Source of the DNA: Solanum dulcamara
Taxonomy: Eukaryota > Streptophyta > Magnoliopsida > Solanales > Solanaceae
Direction of reading: 5' to 3'
Assembly (NCBI RefSeq): GCF_947179165.1
Contig: NC_077242.1
Span: forward strand, 22,105,097-22,169,096
DNA: 64,000 nt
The stretch's first letter is position 1, and every line of letters begins with the position of its first letter. Both the position numbers and the translations under genes were made by a program. Shown here piece after piece: positions 1 to 10,142 of this stretch. The notes beneath the pieces were generated by a model that worked only from the letters and a program-made list of their open reading frames with translations, made no database searches and was not told the origin of the DNA.

Positions 1-496
1 TTTACCCGTAAATCAAGATTTATTGAACACCTGGACGATTCCTAAAGTAGATGTGCAGACGATTTACAAACTTGGTACTTTTGAAAAATATACTAGTAGA
101 ACTACTGTTAAAACTACTGAATTAAGCTTTACAATGGAAAAAGAAAGTGATATTTTTTATTTATTTACTCAGGATGATATTGATTATTATAAACATAAAG
201 ATTTTAATTATTTGCATATTGGTTTAGGGAAAGTTGCTTTTAAACCTTTAACTTTAAAAGGTTTACCTGAATGTTTTATTACTTCTTTAAGAGATGGTAG
301 AAATTTAAATTGGAGTAATTCTTTAATTGGTACAATACAGTCTAGTTTGGCTTATGGTGCTGTTTATTTCAATGCTTATCCTAATTTGAATATTGCATTA
401 AGTGATGTGAATGTTTTACAGTCTTTGATTTTGAATATAAAAAATAATAGTTATAATTATTTACCTGGCACTGAAGTTATTTGTATTTGTACAAGA
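1..496 (+). pseudogene. EPRV movement protein, N-terminal/central part (copy E1, first piece)
   Basis: The reading frame is open from the first base, so the N terminus lies outside the window. It encodes about 164 residues resembling the 30K-superfamily movement protein of Caulimoviridae, which tubulates plasmodesmata for cell-to-cell spread. Visible family features are the run LHIGLGKVAFKPLTLKGLPE, a core like LRDGRNLNW, the SLAYGAVYFNAYPN block and the LPGTEVICIC strand. The frame is broken at 496/497 by a C' solo LTR and resumes at 17278 in register across the CAAGA target duplication, so the two pieces were once one gene. No stop codon lies in this piece. Family assignment is confident; the genus is not settled. 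Confidence 0.8.
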
Positions 497-779
497 TGTA
501 ATGACCCGTTAGGTCATTTTGAGAATGAGTCCTCCTCTTTTCATATGAGACTCTTTCCGTAAAATTTTAATGGGTTATTTGGACTATCCGATAACTTTAG
601 TTAATTAGTTGAGGGATAATTTTAGAGAATTCATTTAATTAGTGGGCTAAAGTGTTAATTTATTTAATACTTATACCACTTTTCTTATATTTAATAAATT
701 AGGTTAGTAGGGTTTGTCATTTTTAGTACATAATTAATTTAGAAAAGAAAAAGAAGGGAATAAATAATAATAAAAAAAT

Positions 780-783
<4 letters not shown>

Positions 784-847
<64 letters not shown>
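784..847. repeat. (TA)n microsatellite in LTR C'
   Basis: About 32 uninterrupted TA dinucleotides. The equivalent place in both C LTRs has only a short TATATATA run followed by a 10-bp hairpin, so the tract expanded in this copy. Confidence 0.95.
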
Positions 848-850
<3 letters not shown>

Positions 851-1894
851 GCGGCGGCAAACAAAGAAAAAAAACCCGCAGAAACAAGAAAAAAAATACG
901 GAGGAAAAAAGAAAAGAAAGGGGAAAAGAAAAATAAAGGAGAAGAGAAAAATAGGGATTTTCATTCCAAAGCGTCAAGGTAATTATTCTCATCCTTTCCA
1001 TTAAATTTTTTATGCGATTATGAACATATTTTTAGGGTATATTGGTGGAGAAATAATACTAAAATAAGAAAATATGACCCTAGGGTTCTTCACATAAAAT
1101 CTTGATTTGGGGGTCGAATAACGATCCGTTTTAGCTGAAATTTGACATGTGAGTTTATTTTATCATAAGTGAACATAATCAAAAAGAGAATTTCAGATTT
1201 GACTTCAATGACATAGAATGAGTTAGTTTCTGAATTTTGATATATTGAGATAGATAATTAAATATTAGGTATATTATAATTTATGAATTACATTAAATTT
1301 ATTATATTGGGCAAATTAGAACCTAACCCTAGGCTTGAAATTCAGAAAATATGGGAGTTGACATCTTAAGTGGCATCAAGATTAGGAACGTGATTATAGA
1401 TTTGTGTGAGTTTTTGGGTCTAGGCTAGACATATGGTAATAAGGGTGTTGTTAGTTTCGAAAATCTTATTGTGATTATTTATTTGATTAGATTATATTTA
1501 TTTGGAGGCCCAACGAAAAGGAAAGGCTCAAGTACCGGAGTAATTGCTTGATTCATTAAGGCAAGTGAATTTCTAAACCTCAGTTTAAGCTTGTAGATGC
1601 TTGTATTTTCGTGTTATGTGTACTGGGGAGTAATGAGAATTAGACTGGATTATTGACTGTATGATTGGCCTTAAAAATAGAGATGAGGGGTATAAAATAG
1701 TGATCTAATGACATGTATTGGTGGAATTGATATGTTGTGATTATGGGTTTATTTTGGACATGTGAAATGACTATGTTGATGTGAGATAGGAAAAATTATT
1801 ATTGTTGTCATGTTATTATCGTGAATTATATGAACATGAATTGATTGCATTGGTTCTGACATATTATGTGAGACTGAAAATGATACGAAACAAA

Positions 1895-2048
1895 AGGGGT
1901 TGGACCACACGCTCCATGGCGGTATTATGAAACAAAGGGGTCGGGCCACACGCTCCGTGGCAGGTATTATGAAATAAAGGGGTCGGACCACACGCTCCGT
2001 GGCAGGATATATATATTGAGGGGACGGGCCACACGCTCCGTGGCAGGT
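1895..2048 (+). repeat. Fourfold ~41-bp tandem repeat with hairpin in LTR C'
   Basis: Four units start their CCAC arm at 1905, 1946, 1988 and 2029. The two best units have 5-bp arms GCCAC and GTGGC around the 7-nt loop ACGCTCC. Units 1 and 3 have one arm mismatch or more. The unit also contains a purine-rich AAAGGGGTCGG spacer. The repeat sits about 1.4 kb into the LTR, the same position as the fourfold repeat of LTR C. Confidence 0.9.
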
Positions 2049-2761
2049 TACATGGACAAAAATGTCCCCCATGGGTTCCAGACTGTGATTCAGCGGATGT
2101 GTACCGATAGGACAAACATGCACCATTTCATTGCATTGCATTGCACCTTTCTGATATTTGTGAATTTGTGTTTACCCCTATATTGCTCTGTGTGTGCTGA
2201 ACTTGATTTGATATGATTCATTGACGAGACTATTGATGAGTAATTATGGACAGTATTACTGTTGTTAATGTACAAGTGTAGAGTTAGGCTGATTTTATGC
2301 ATGTTGTAGTTAAGGAGGTTCGGTTGGGAGGACAGGAGTACTTGTATCTATTAAGATTTGCTTAGTTTTAGTTATCCACTTGCTGAGTACTGTGTTGTTT
2401 GGTACTAACCCCTTGCTTCCACACTTGTGTAGGTTGTGAGCCCGGACCTGCTTGATCTCCTACTATTTTCTACTACATCTGAGGCTATCATTCCGAGTGT
2501 TGAGGTAGCTGTTACATCCATCTAGCGGACACCTCCTACTCTTTTATTATGTTTTAGTCCTATTCTAGAGACAAAGACGTTGTGACTGTATTTTCTTTCG
2601 TACTTCGGTAATGTATTAGTGGCTTGTACATATGACAACCAATCTTGGGGGATTTTGAGTTTATTTTATGTGTCTTCGCTTAAGTTAAATTTTAATTCCT
2701 TTCTTTTTCTTCCGCATATACTTTTCGTTGGGCATTAGGCTGACTTATCTCGGTGGGTTGA

Positions 2762-5070
2762 TGTCACGACCCAAGCCTAGGGCCTAGACGTGACATGGCG
2801 AATGAGGTACCCGAAAGTACCTCAATCAAGCCTCTTAGCATTCTTTTAGCCTTTTATAGGTAATGATGATAAACAAGCGGAAATCATAATAGTAAATCTT
2901 CAACTTACATATGTCCAACAATACCTCGAACTATTAGATTTAATGGGGCTAAGACAAGTCCCTAGCTCACCCTCAATCATAATAGAAGAAATTCCATAGT
3001 AAAATATCTTAACATATCATAAACTAGAAAGATAAAGGAGTATTGTTCCCGGAACATGGGAACTCACCAAAAGTAGTCTTCAATGGAATATCAACTAGCC
3101 ACATGGAGGAGAACGAGGAAGAGCACCGATCCCTACATGGTGATATCATGTAGGCAAAAGAGTATGCATTAGTACTTTAAATATACTAAGTATGTAAGGA
3201 TGCATGAACATTGAGGAAACATTAAAAACATAATTTAATGTATGCATAATAAATCATATAGATATCCTTTAAAATATTCATTTTGTGGGAAATTAACCAT
3301 AACCGACATTTAAGACCATGCGAGCTATTACATGGAATCCAACATAACCCCCTATGTTGGCCGGGGAGACTACTTGACAGGTAGAACTCCGTCAACTTCA
3401 TTCATTTCTTTAACTTTAACTTTAAGGGCTATTTATGGATCTATTAGCCTAAGCCTACAAGGGCTCCTATGTTGGCACATAGTTAATGAGACAAGGGGTT
3501 GCTACTAGGATTCCCTTACCGGATCCCACCTCAATGCCTCATTCGGTGCTAAGTCAATCCCACGGAATAGTTTAATACTTTAAAATATTCATAGCATATA
3601 ACTTGAGAATTCAAATATCATATTCGGTAGAATAGCTCATTAAAATATTTGATAATTCAAATATGCAAGAATTGTCCTTATTGCATAAAGAATCTATTAT
3701 TCATACCATTTCATCATTCTTTCATTTCATAAGACTCTCTTTTTGATCATAGATATTGCTTTCATAAATATTTATTTGGAGTCAAAGCTTTCAAGTCAAA
3801 CTTTATTAAAAACATAGTAAAACTAGGTGGGTTCAAATCACTTCAACTTGCAAATATGTATGTAAATAAATATACATAAATACTTTGAAATCCATTAATT
3901 AAAAATCATGCTTTAAACAACCCACCATGAATTTCAAGAACCTTTAAATAGATAAATAGAAGAATTATTTGTAAACCATCAATTCATACATATAAAATTA
4001 TGTTGCATCAAAATAGACCAATAATCATTAGTTTAACCATTATTCATTTTATTAAGTAAAAATAAGAATTTACCATAAGAAAATATTACTTAAAATCAAG
4101 AGACTTAATTGAAATAGTTTTTGGACTATATGGATGAAAGAACCCATGGATAAACGCCCACATAACTTAGAGTAGAGATTAAAAAAATAAATAAATATAA
4201 TTTATCATATAATCAAAATAATTTAGACATGAGAGTGGAAGAAATACTCTCATTGAAGCCTTACATACCTGAAACCGAAGCTTTAGTTGGTACCGAAAGA
4301 CTTAATGAACACTCTTGAGTCCTAGCTTCTCTCCTTGCCAGAACGTTTTGTGTACTACCCGGAGTATATGAATCATCGGAGTAGTATTTCTTCACTACTA
4401 ATAACTAAAACTATATTTGAGAATGTGTAAAGAAGTGTATAGAGAGAAGATTTGCTTGAGAAAGTTTGATGAATAAAATGAGGAAATAAGGTGAGTATTT
4501 ATAGGTGGGAAAGAGGGTCCTAACAATAAATAAAATAATTATAAAAAAAATCTGAAAATATAGTGGAATATATTGATGTCATGGATGATGTTAAATGGAG
4601 GACAATTTATGTCATGAGTGATGTCAAATGTATCTAGATCTTTCTATGGTAGGTGAAATGAGTTATTTTTGACAGAATACTCTTTTTGGGAGCTGCGTTT
4701 GAATAAGATAAATTTCTTATTAGGATTTGGTGTCTTCATAAGAATTGTAGATATGGAAGTCTAGTTTCATATCGTTCAAGAATCAACCAATTTGGATAAA
4801 CCTACAGTGAGATATGATTTTTCTTCTATAAATACTCATTTCCATCACAGCATTCTACCTTACAAAAATTAATTTATTTGACCTACTTAACCTCCGAATA
4901 TTAAAATATGGTCTTCATAAAAGTTGTAGGTAATGATCTTATGGTTACTCAAAAATTTGAATCACTCAATGTGTATATTCCTATGAAAAGTTATGTCCAA
5001 AATACAGAGGCTATATCATGTTTAGGCGAAAATTGAAATATCGTATACAACGTTTTTAGGGGATGTTACA
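2762..5070 (-). mobile_element. LTR of element B (3' LTR in sense)
   Basis: Complete LTR of 2309 bp with TG/CA ends. On the minus strand it holds a TATAAATA box at 4496-4503, a perfect 8-bp hairpin with a 7-nt loop at 3132-3154, and a GGTGAGT motif 60 bases further on. The adjoining bases 5071-5106 match 9943-9978, including the polypurine tract, which reads on the plus strand as TCTCCCTCTTGG. Confidence 0.9.
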
Positions 5071-5106
5071 TTATCTCCCTCTTGGGAACATTCGTCCTCG
5101 AATGAG

Positions 5107-6778
5107 CTGAATTTGAGGCAAAGGAGATGGCTAGAGTTTCTCAAGGATTATGACATGAGCATTCTCTACCACCCAGGTAAAGCAAATGTAGTTGCTGATG
5201 CTCTTAGCAGGTTATCTATGGGGAGTACAACTCATGTGGAAGAGGAAAAGAAGGAGTTGGCAAATGAAGTGCATAGACTTGCGTGTTTGGGAGTTCAACT
5301 TATTGACTCTAGTGAGGGTGGTACAAAAGCAAGATCAGGATCCCATTCTTCTTCAATTGAAGGATGAGGTTCACAAGCAGAAGGTAATGTCTTTTACCAA
5401 AAGGGGAGATGGAGTGTTGAGATATCAAGAAAGATTATGTGTTCCAAGTGTTGATGGTATTAGGGAGAGAATCATGAAAGAAGCCCATAATTATAAGTAT
5501 TCCATCCATCTAGGTTCAACAAAGATGTATCATGACTTGAGAGAAGTATATTGGTGGAGTGGAATAAAGAGAGATATAGCAGAGTTTGTGTCCAAGTGCC
5601 CGAATTGCCAACAAGTTAAAGTTGAGCACCAAAGGCCTTGTGGAGTGGCTCAGAATATAGAGATCCCGAAATGGAAGTGGGAAATGATCAATATGTACTT
5701 CATTACCGATTTACCACGAACCCGCAAACAACATGACTCTATTTGGGTGATTGTGGATAGGATGACCAAATCGGCCCATTTCTTGCCGGTTAAGACTACG
5801 AACACTGCAGAGGATTATGCCAAACTGTATCTTAGAGAGATTGTTAGACTACATGGCGTTCCTTTGTCTATCATCTCTGATAGGGGAGCTCAATTTACTG
5901 CTCAGTTTTGGAAGTCATTTCGGAAGGGCTTGGGTTCAAGAGTGAACCTTAGTACTGCTTTTCATCCGCAAACAGATGGCTAGGCAGAGCGTACGATACA
6001 GACTTTGGAGGATATGTTAAGAGCCTGTGTCATTGACTTTAAAGGTAATTGGGATGATCATTTACCTCTTATTGAGTTTGTATAGAATAATAGTTTCCAT
6101 TCGAGTATTCAAATGGCTCCTTATGAAGCTCTGTATGGGAGGAGATGTAGATCACCAATTGGTTGGTTTGAAGTTGGTGAAGCTGAGTTGATTGGACCAG
6201 ACTTGGTTCATCAAGCTATGGAGAAGGTGAAAACCATACAAGAGAGGTTGAGGACTGCTCAAAGTCGCCAAAAATCCTACACTGATGTTAGAAGAAGAGA
6301 TTTGGAGTTCAAAGTGTACGATTGGGTATACTTGAAAGTTTCACCCATGAAGGGTATGATGAGATTTGGAAAGAAAGGGAAGCTTAGTCCCCGCTACATT
6401 GGTCCTTATCAGATTATGAGGAGGGTAGGTAATGTAGCCTATGAATTGGAGTTGCCCCCAGAATTAGCTGCTATTTATCCCGTGTTTCACATCTCTATGC
6501 TTAAGAAGTGTTTGGGAGATCCTTCACTTGTTGTCCCAGCTGAGAGCATTGGGGTGAAAGAGATTTTGAGTTATGAAGAGGTTCCAGTTCAAATTCTTGA
6601 TCGTCAGGTTCATAAATTAAGAACTAAGGAAGTGGCATCTGTCAAAGTCCTATGGCGAAATCAATTTGTTGAAGAGGCTACATGGGAAGCTGAAGAAGAT
6701 ATGAAGGCTAACTATCCTCATCTATTTGTGCGTTCTGATAACGATATTCAAGGTAATATTCCTTATTTCTACCTTTGA
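5107..6778 (+). pseudogene. gypsy pol 3' part (RNase H end, integrase, chromodomain), family A fragment
   Basis: This begins abruptly in the RNase H region at [18 protein letters not shown] and runs through the integrase zinc finger (H-H-C-C, ending [11 protein letters not shown]), the integrase core and a chromodomain-like tail (EEATWEAEEDM). Lesions: a 47-base deletion near 5324 relative to the copy at 52150, which shifts the frame; TAG at about 5980 just before the catalytic glutamate; and TAG at about 6081. The first catalytic aspartate is tyrosine (INMYF instead of INMDF); the second, in ISDRG, is kept. It is very close to the full-length A element at 46553-55938 and shares its TAG at the DG-AER position. 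It cannot encode a working integrase. Confidence 0.88.
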
Positions 6779-6903
6779 ATCGATGTTTATTCTTGAGTTT
6801 GAGTCATTGACCATTTGAGTATCAGAGTTTTTGAGAAATTGATGTATTGATGATATTCATTCTTTATGTTTCCTATTTTCATCTTCATTCGAGGAAGAAT
6901 GAT

Positions 6904-6919
6904 CCCAAGGGGAAGATAT
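6904..6919 (+). other. Polypurine tract of family A fragment
   Basis: CCAAGGGGAAGATAT lies directly before the LTR start at 6920. It matches the tract at 53773-53786 of the full A element with one G changed to A. It would prime plus-strand synthesis. Confidence 0.75.
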
Positions 6920-9069
6920 TGTAACAACCCCTAAAATATTGTATGTCGGTATTTCAATTCTCGACGAAAATAATATAGTCTCCGTATTTTGGGCATAACT
7001 CTTCATAGGTTGGTCTAAATTAGGTGATTCAAATTTATTAGTAACCAAAACATCATTACCTACAACTTTCATGAAGAACACATCTTAAGATTCGGAGTAT
7101 AAGTAGATCAAATAAATTAATCTTTGCAAGATATAATGTTGTGACGGAATTGAGTTTTTATAGAAGAAAATTCATATCTCACTGTAGGTTACTCCAAATT
7201 GGTTGATTCTTGAACGATAGGAAACTAGACTTCCATATCTACAATTCTTATGAAGTCACCAAATCCTAATAAGGAATTTATCTTATTCAAACGCAGCTTC
7301 GAAAAAGAGTATTCTGTTAAAAAGAACTCATCTTACCTACCATGGAAACATCTAGATACATTTGACATCATTCATGACATAAATTGTCCTCCATTTAACA
7401 TCATCCATGACATCAATATATTCCATTTAATTTTCAGATTTTTCTTTATAATTATTTTATTTATTGTTAGATCCCTCTTTCCCATCTATAAATACCCACC
7501 TTATTTCCTCATTTTATTCATCAAGCTTTCTTAAGCATTTTTTCTCTCTATATACTTCTTCTCAAATATAGTTTTAGTTTTAGTAGTATAAAAATACTAC
7601 TCCGGTTATTCTTATACTCCGGGTAGTACACAAAACGCTCCGGCGAGAAGAAAAGGCTAGGGGTGCAAGAGTGTTCCAATTCGGAGTAAACCTTCAGATT
7701 TAAGGTATGTAAGGCTTTCATAGCATTGGATTGAGTTCGTCCATGCGCCCAATATTTAAATTCATTATAATTGAGTTATAGTTGAGTTTTATCCAAATCT
7801 TGAATTCTAAATGAAATAATTCTTCTTCTATTGAGTTTGATATATTTATGCATTAATATTATTATTATTCTTATCTCTCATATTATTGGAATTATTGTTC
7901 ATGGCTACTTTCCCATGAATCCAAATTGATTTGATGTTCATGAATATTTTTACATATATTTTGAGTAAAGATGTTGGCTTTTTATTATTTTCATTGATAA
8001 AAAGAAAGTTATATGAATTAATACTATATATGTATTTTATTGAGTTTTGAAAGAGCAAAAGAGTTGAATTTGAATGAATTTGAAAAAAATAATATTTTGA
8101 GCAAGATGTTTTGATGAGATGTAAATGATGTTTTTGGAAGTATAATGATTGATGAACATGAAATGAGATGAGTTTGATGATTTAAATTAAAGTCCAATGA
8201 GACTAGATGATGAGTTTAATATGAGCACATATTTTGGGAGTAGTATTGAGCACCGAGTTGGGTAAGAGTTTAATTGACTCAAATCCCAGAACTACATAGC
8301 CAGCGTAGGATGGAGGCAATGCCTCTTAAGTCCCAAAAAGAGGACTTTGATGAGTGGATCCAATATGGTGATGTCCTTTATCCTGGCAAGGTATTGGATG
8401 GATGTGGCAACGACATCGCTTCGTTGTATCATCGCTAGCTCATAAGTGATGATTGTCGGTTAGAGAAACTCCCAACTGAGTAAGCATTGTTTATTACTAT
8501 TATTTTTATATTTTAAACTTGCATTACATATTGATGTTGAGATAATGTTGAGTTTTGAGCTGAGTTTTCTCGAGAGGAGTTTATTGATATCTGTCCTTAC
8601 CTTTCTTCCATTTTACATACTCATACATTCCACATACTGACGTCATTCGACCTGCATCGTTTTATGATGCAGATACAGGTGTTAGAGATCCTCAACAGGC
8701 GTTTCGTTGAAGATCATTATTTTTCAGCTATTTGGTGAGTCCTTCTTGTATTCGGAGGAACTCTTTATCCTTTAATTATTGTTGAGTATTATATTTCTTT
8801 TATGGTAGCCATGGACATGTCATTGGCACCATCTAAGAGTATTAGAGGCTTCATAGACAGAGTTTGATGATGTAATCGGAGTAGTTCTCCTTAGAAACTA
8901 TTTCTTCTAAGAATTATCTATTTTTCCTTTGATTATGACAAGCTCACATTAGTATTATTAAGTCTTCCGCTGATGAACAAATGAGTAATGAGACCAAGTG
9001 GCTCTCTCGGAAGCCATAGATGGTTTTTGAGTGCCGGCCACGCCTAGGGTACCCTCTCGGGGCGTGACA
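6920..9069 (+). mobile_element. LTR of family A inside element B
   Basis: Complete LTR of 2150 bp, TGTAACAACCCC to GGGGCGTGACA. It has a TATAAATA box at 7487-7494, a perfect 7-bp hairpin with 7-nt loop at 8652-8672 and TTTGGTGAGT at 8731-8740. Unusually, pol lies on its left and the start of a primer site (AACTTGGTATCA, 9070-9081) on its right. It is therefore a junction LTR with internal sequence on both sides, not a simple 3' LTR. Confidence 0.88.
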
Positions 9070-9081
9070 AACTTGGTATCA

Positions 9082-9942
9082 TAATCAAAATAATTTAGAC
9101 ATGAGAATGGAAGGAATACTCTCATTGAAGCCTTACATACCTGGAAACCGAAGCTTTAGTTGGTACCGAAAGACTTAATGAACACTCTTGAGTCCTAGCT
9201 TCTCTCCTAGCCGGAACGTTTTGTGTACTACCCGGAGTATATGAATCACCGGAGTAGTATTTCTTCACTACTAATAACTAAAACTATATTTGAGAATGTG
9301 TAAATAAGTGTATAGAGAGAAGATTTGCTTGAGAAAGCTTGATGAATAAAATGAGGAAATAAGGTAGGTATTTATAGGTGGGAAAGAGGGTCCTAACAAT
9401 AAATAAAATAATTATAAAAAAATCTAAAAATTTAGTAGAATATATTGATGTCATGGATGATGTTAAATGGAGGACAATTTATGTCATGAGTGATGTCAAA
9501 TGTATCTAGATCTTTCTATGGTAGGTGAAATGAGTTATTTTTGACAGAATACTCTTTTTGGGAGCTGCGTTTGAATAAGATAAATTCCTTATTAGGATTT
9601 GGTGTCTTCATACGAATTGTAGATATGGAAGTCTAATTTCATATCGTTCAAGAATCAACCAATTTGGATAAACCTACAGGGAGATATGATTTTTCTTCTA
9701 TAAATACTCATTTCCATCACAGCATTCTACCTTACAAATATTAATTTATTTGACCTACTTAAACTCCGAATATTAAAATATGGTCTTTATAAAAGTTGTA
9801 GGTAATGATATTGTGGTTACTCAAAAATTTTAATCACTCAATTTGGATATTCCTATGAAAAGTTATGTACAAAATACAGAGGATGTATCATGTTTAGGCA
9901 AAAATTGAAACATCGTATACAACGTTTTTAGGGGATGTTACA
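9082..9942 (-). mobile_element. Partial LTR of family B
   Basis: The first 861 bases (in sense) of a B LTR, matching 4210-5070. Its inner end joins the truncated A primer site at 9081/9082 with at most 1-2 bases of shared sequence. It contains the B TATA box region and leads directly into the internal sequence of element B. Confidence 0.85.
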
Positions 9943-10142
9943 TTATCTCCCCCTTGGGAACATTCATCCTCGAATGAGAAAAGACTTAGCTTGAGTAGAG
10001 TAGAGTGTTAACAAACAACTTATCATTAATACAACAGTGTAATTTAAAATATCGTTTAAAACATATTTCATAATTTTGCAAGCATATGACAAGAAAAATT
10101 GAGATGTAAAGATTTCAAGTAATTGAGCAAGGGCAACTTAAT

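Larger units (their letters stand above)
497..2761 (+). mobile_element. Solo LTR of gypsy subfamily C', left part
   Basis: The LTR begins TGTAATGACCC at 497 and ends GGGTCGTGACA at 17272, with the B element removed. That gives about 2.3 kb with TG/CA ends and a 5-bp target duplication CAAGA (492-496 and 17273-17277). No gag or pol belongs to it, so it is a solo LTR left by LTR-LTR recombination. It is clearly homologous to LTR C: the stretch from about 960 to 1150 aligns almost base for base with 18630-18820. It holds a (TA)n tract at 784-847 and a fourfold tandem hairpin repeat at 1895-2048. The small ORFs across it are low-complexity or repeat translations, not genes. Confidence 0.85.

Noticed and set aside
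723..1001. 92-aa ORF with alternating Tyr-Ile
   Set aside because: It is a translation of the (TA)n tract and flanking purine-rich DNA; no protein signal.
1749..2141. 130-aa minus-strand ORF with repeated ERVxRPL-like units
   Set aside because: The protein repeats simply mirror the fourfold hairpin DNA repeat in LTR C'; other copies are not open.
6857..8058. Small ORFs within the family A LTR (for example 6857-7081, 7250-7534, 7846-8058)
   Set aside because: They are not conserved as open frames in the other A LTRs and have no recognisable product.
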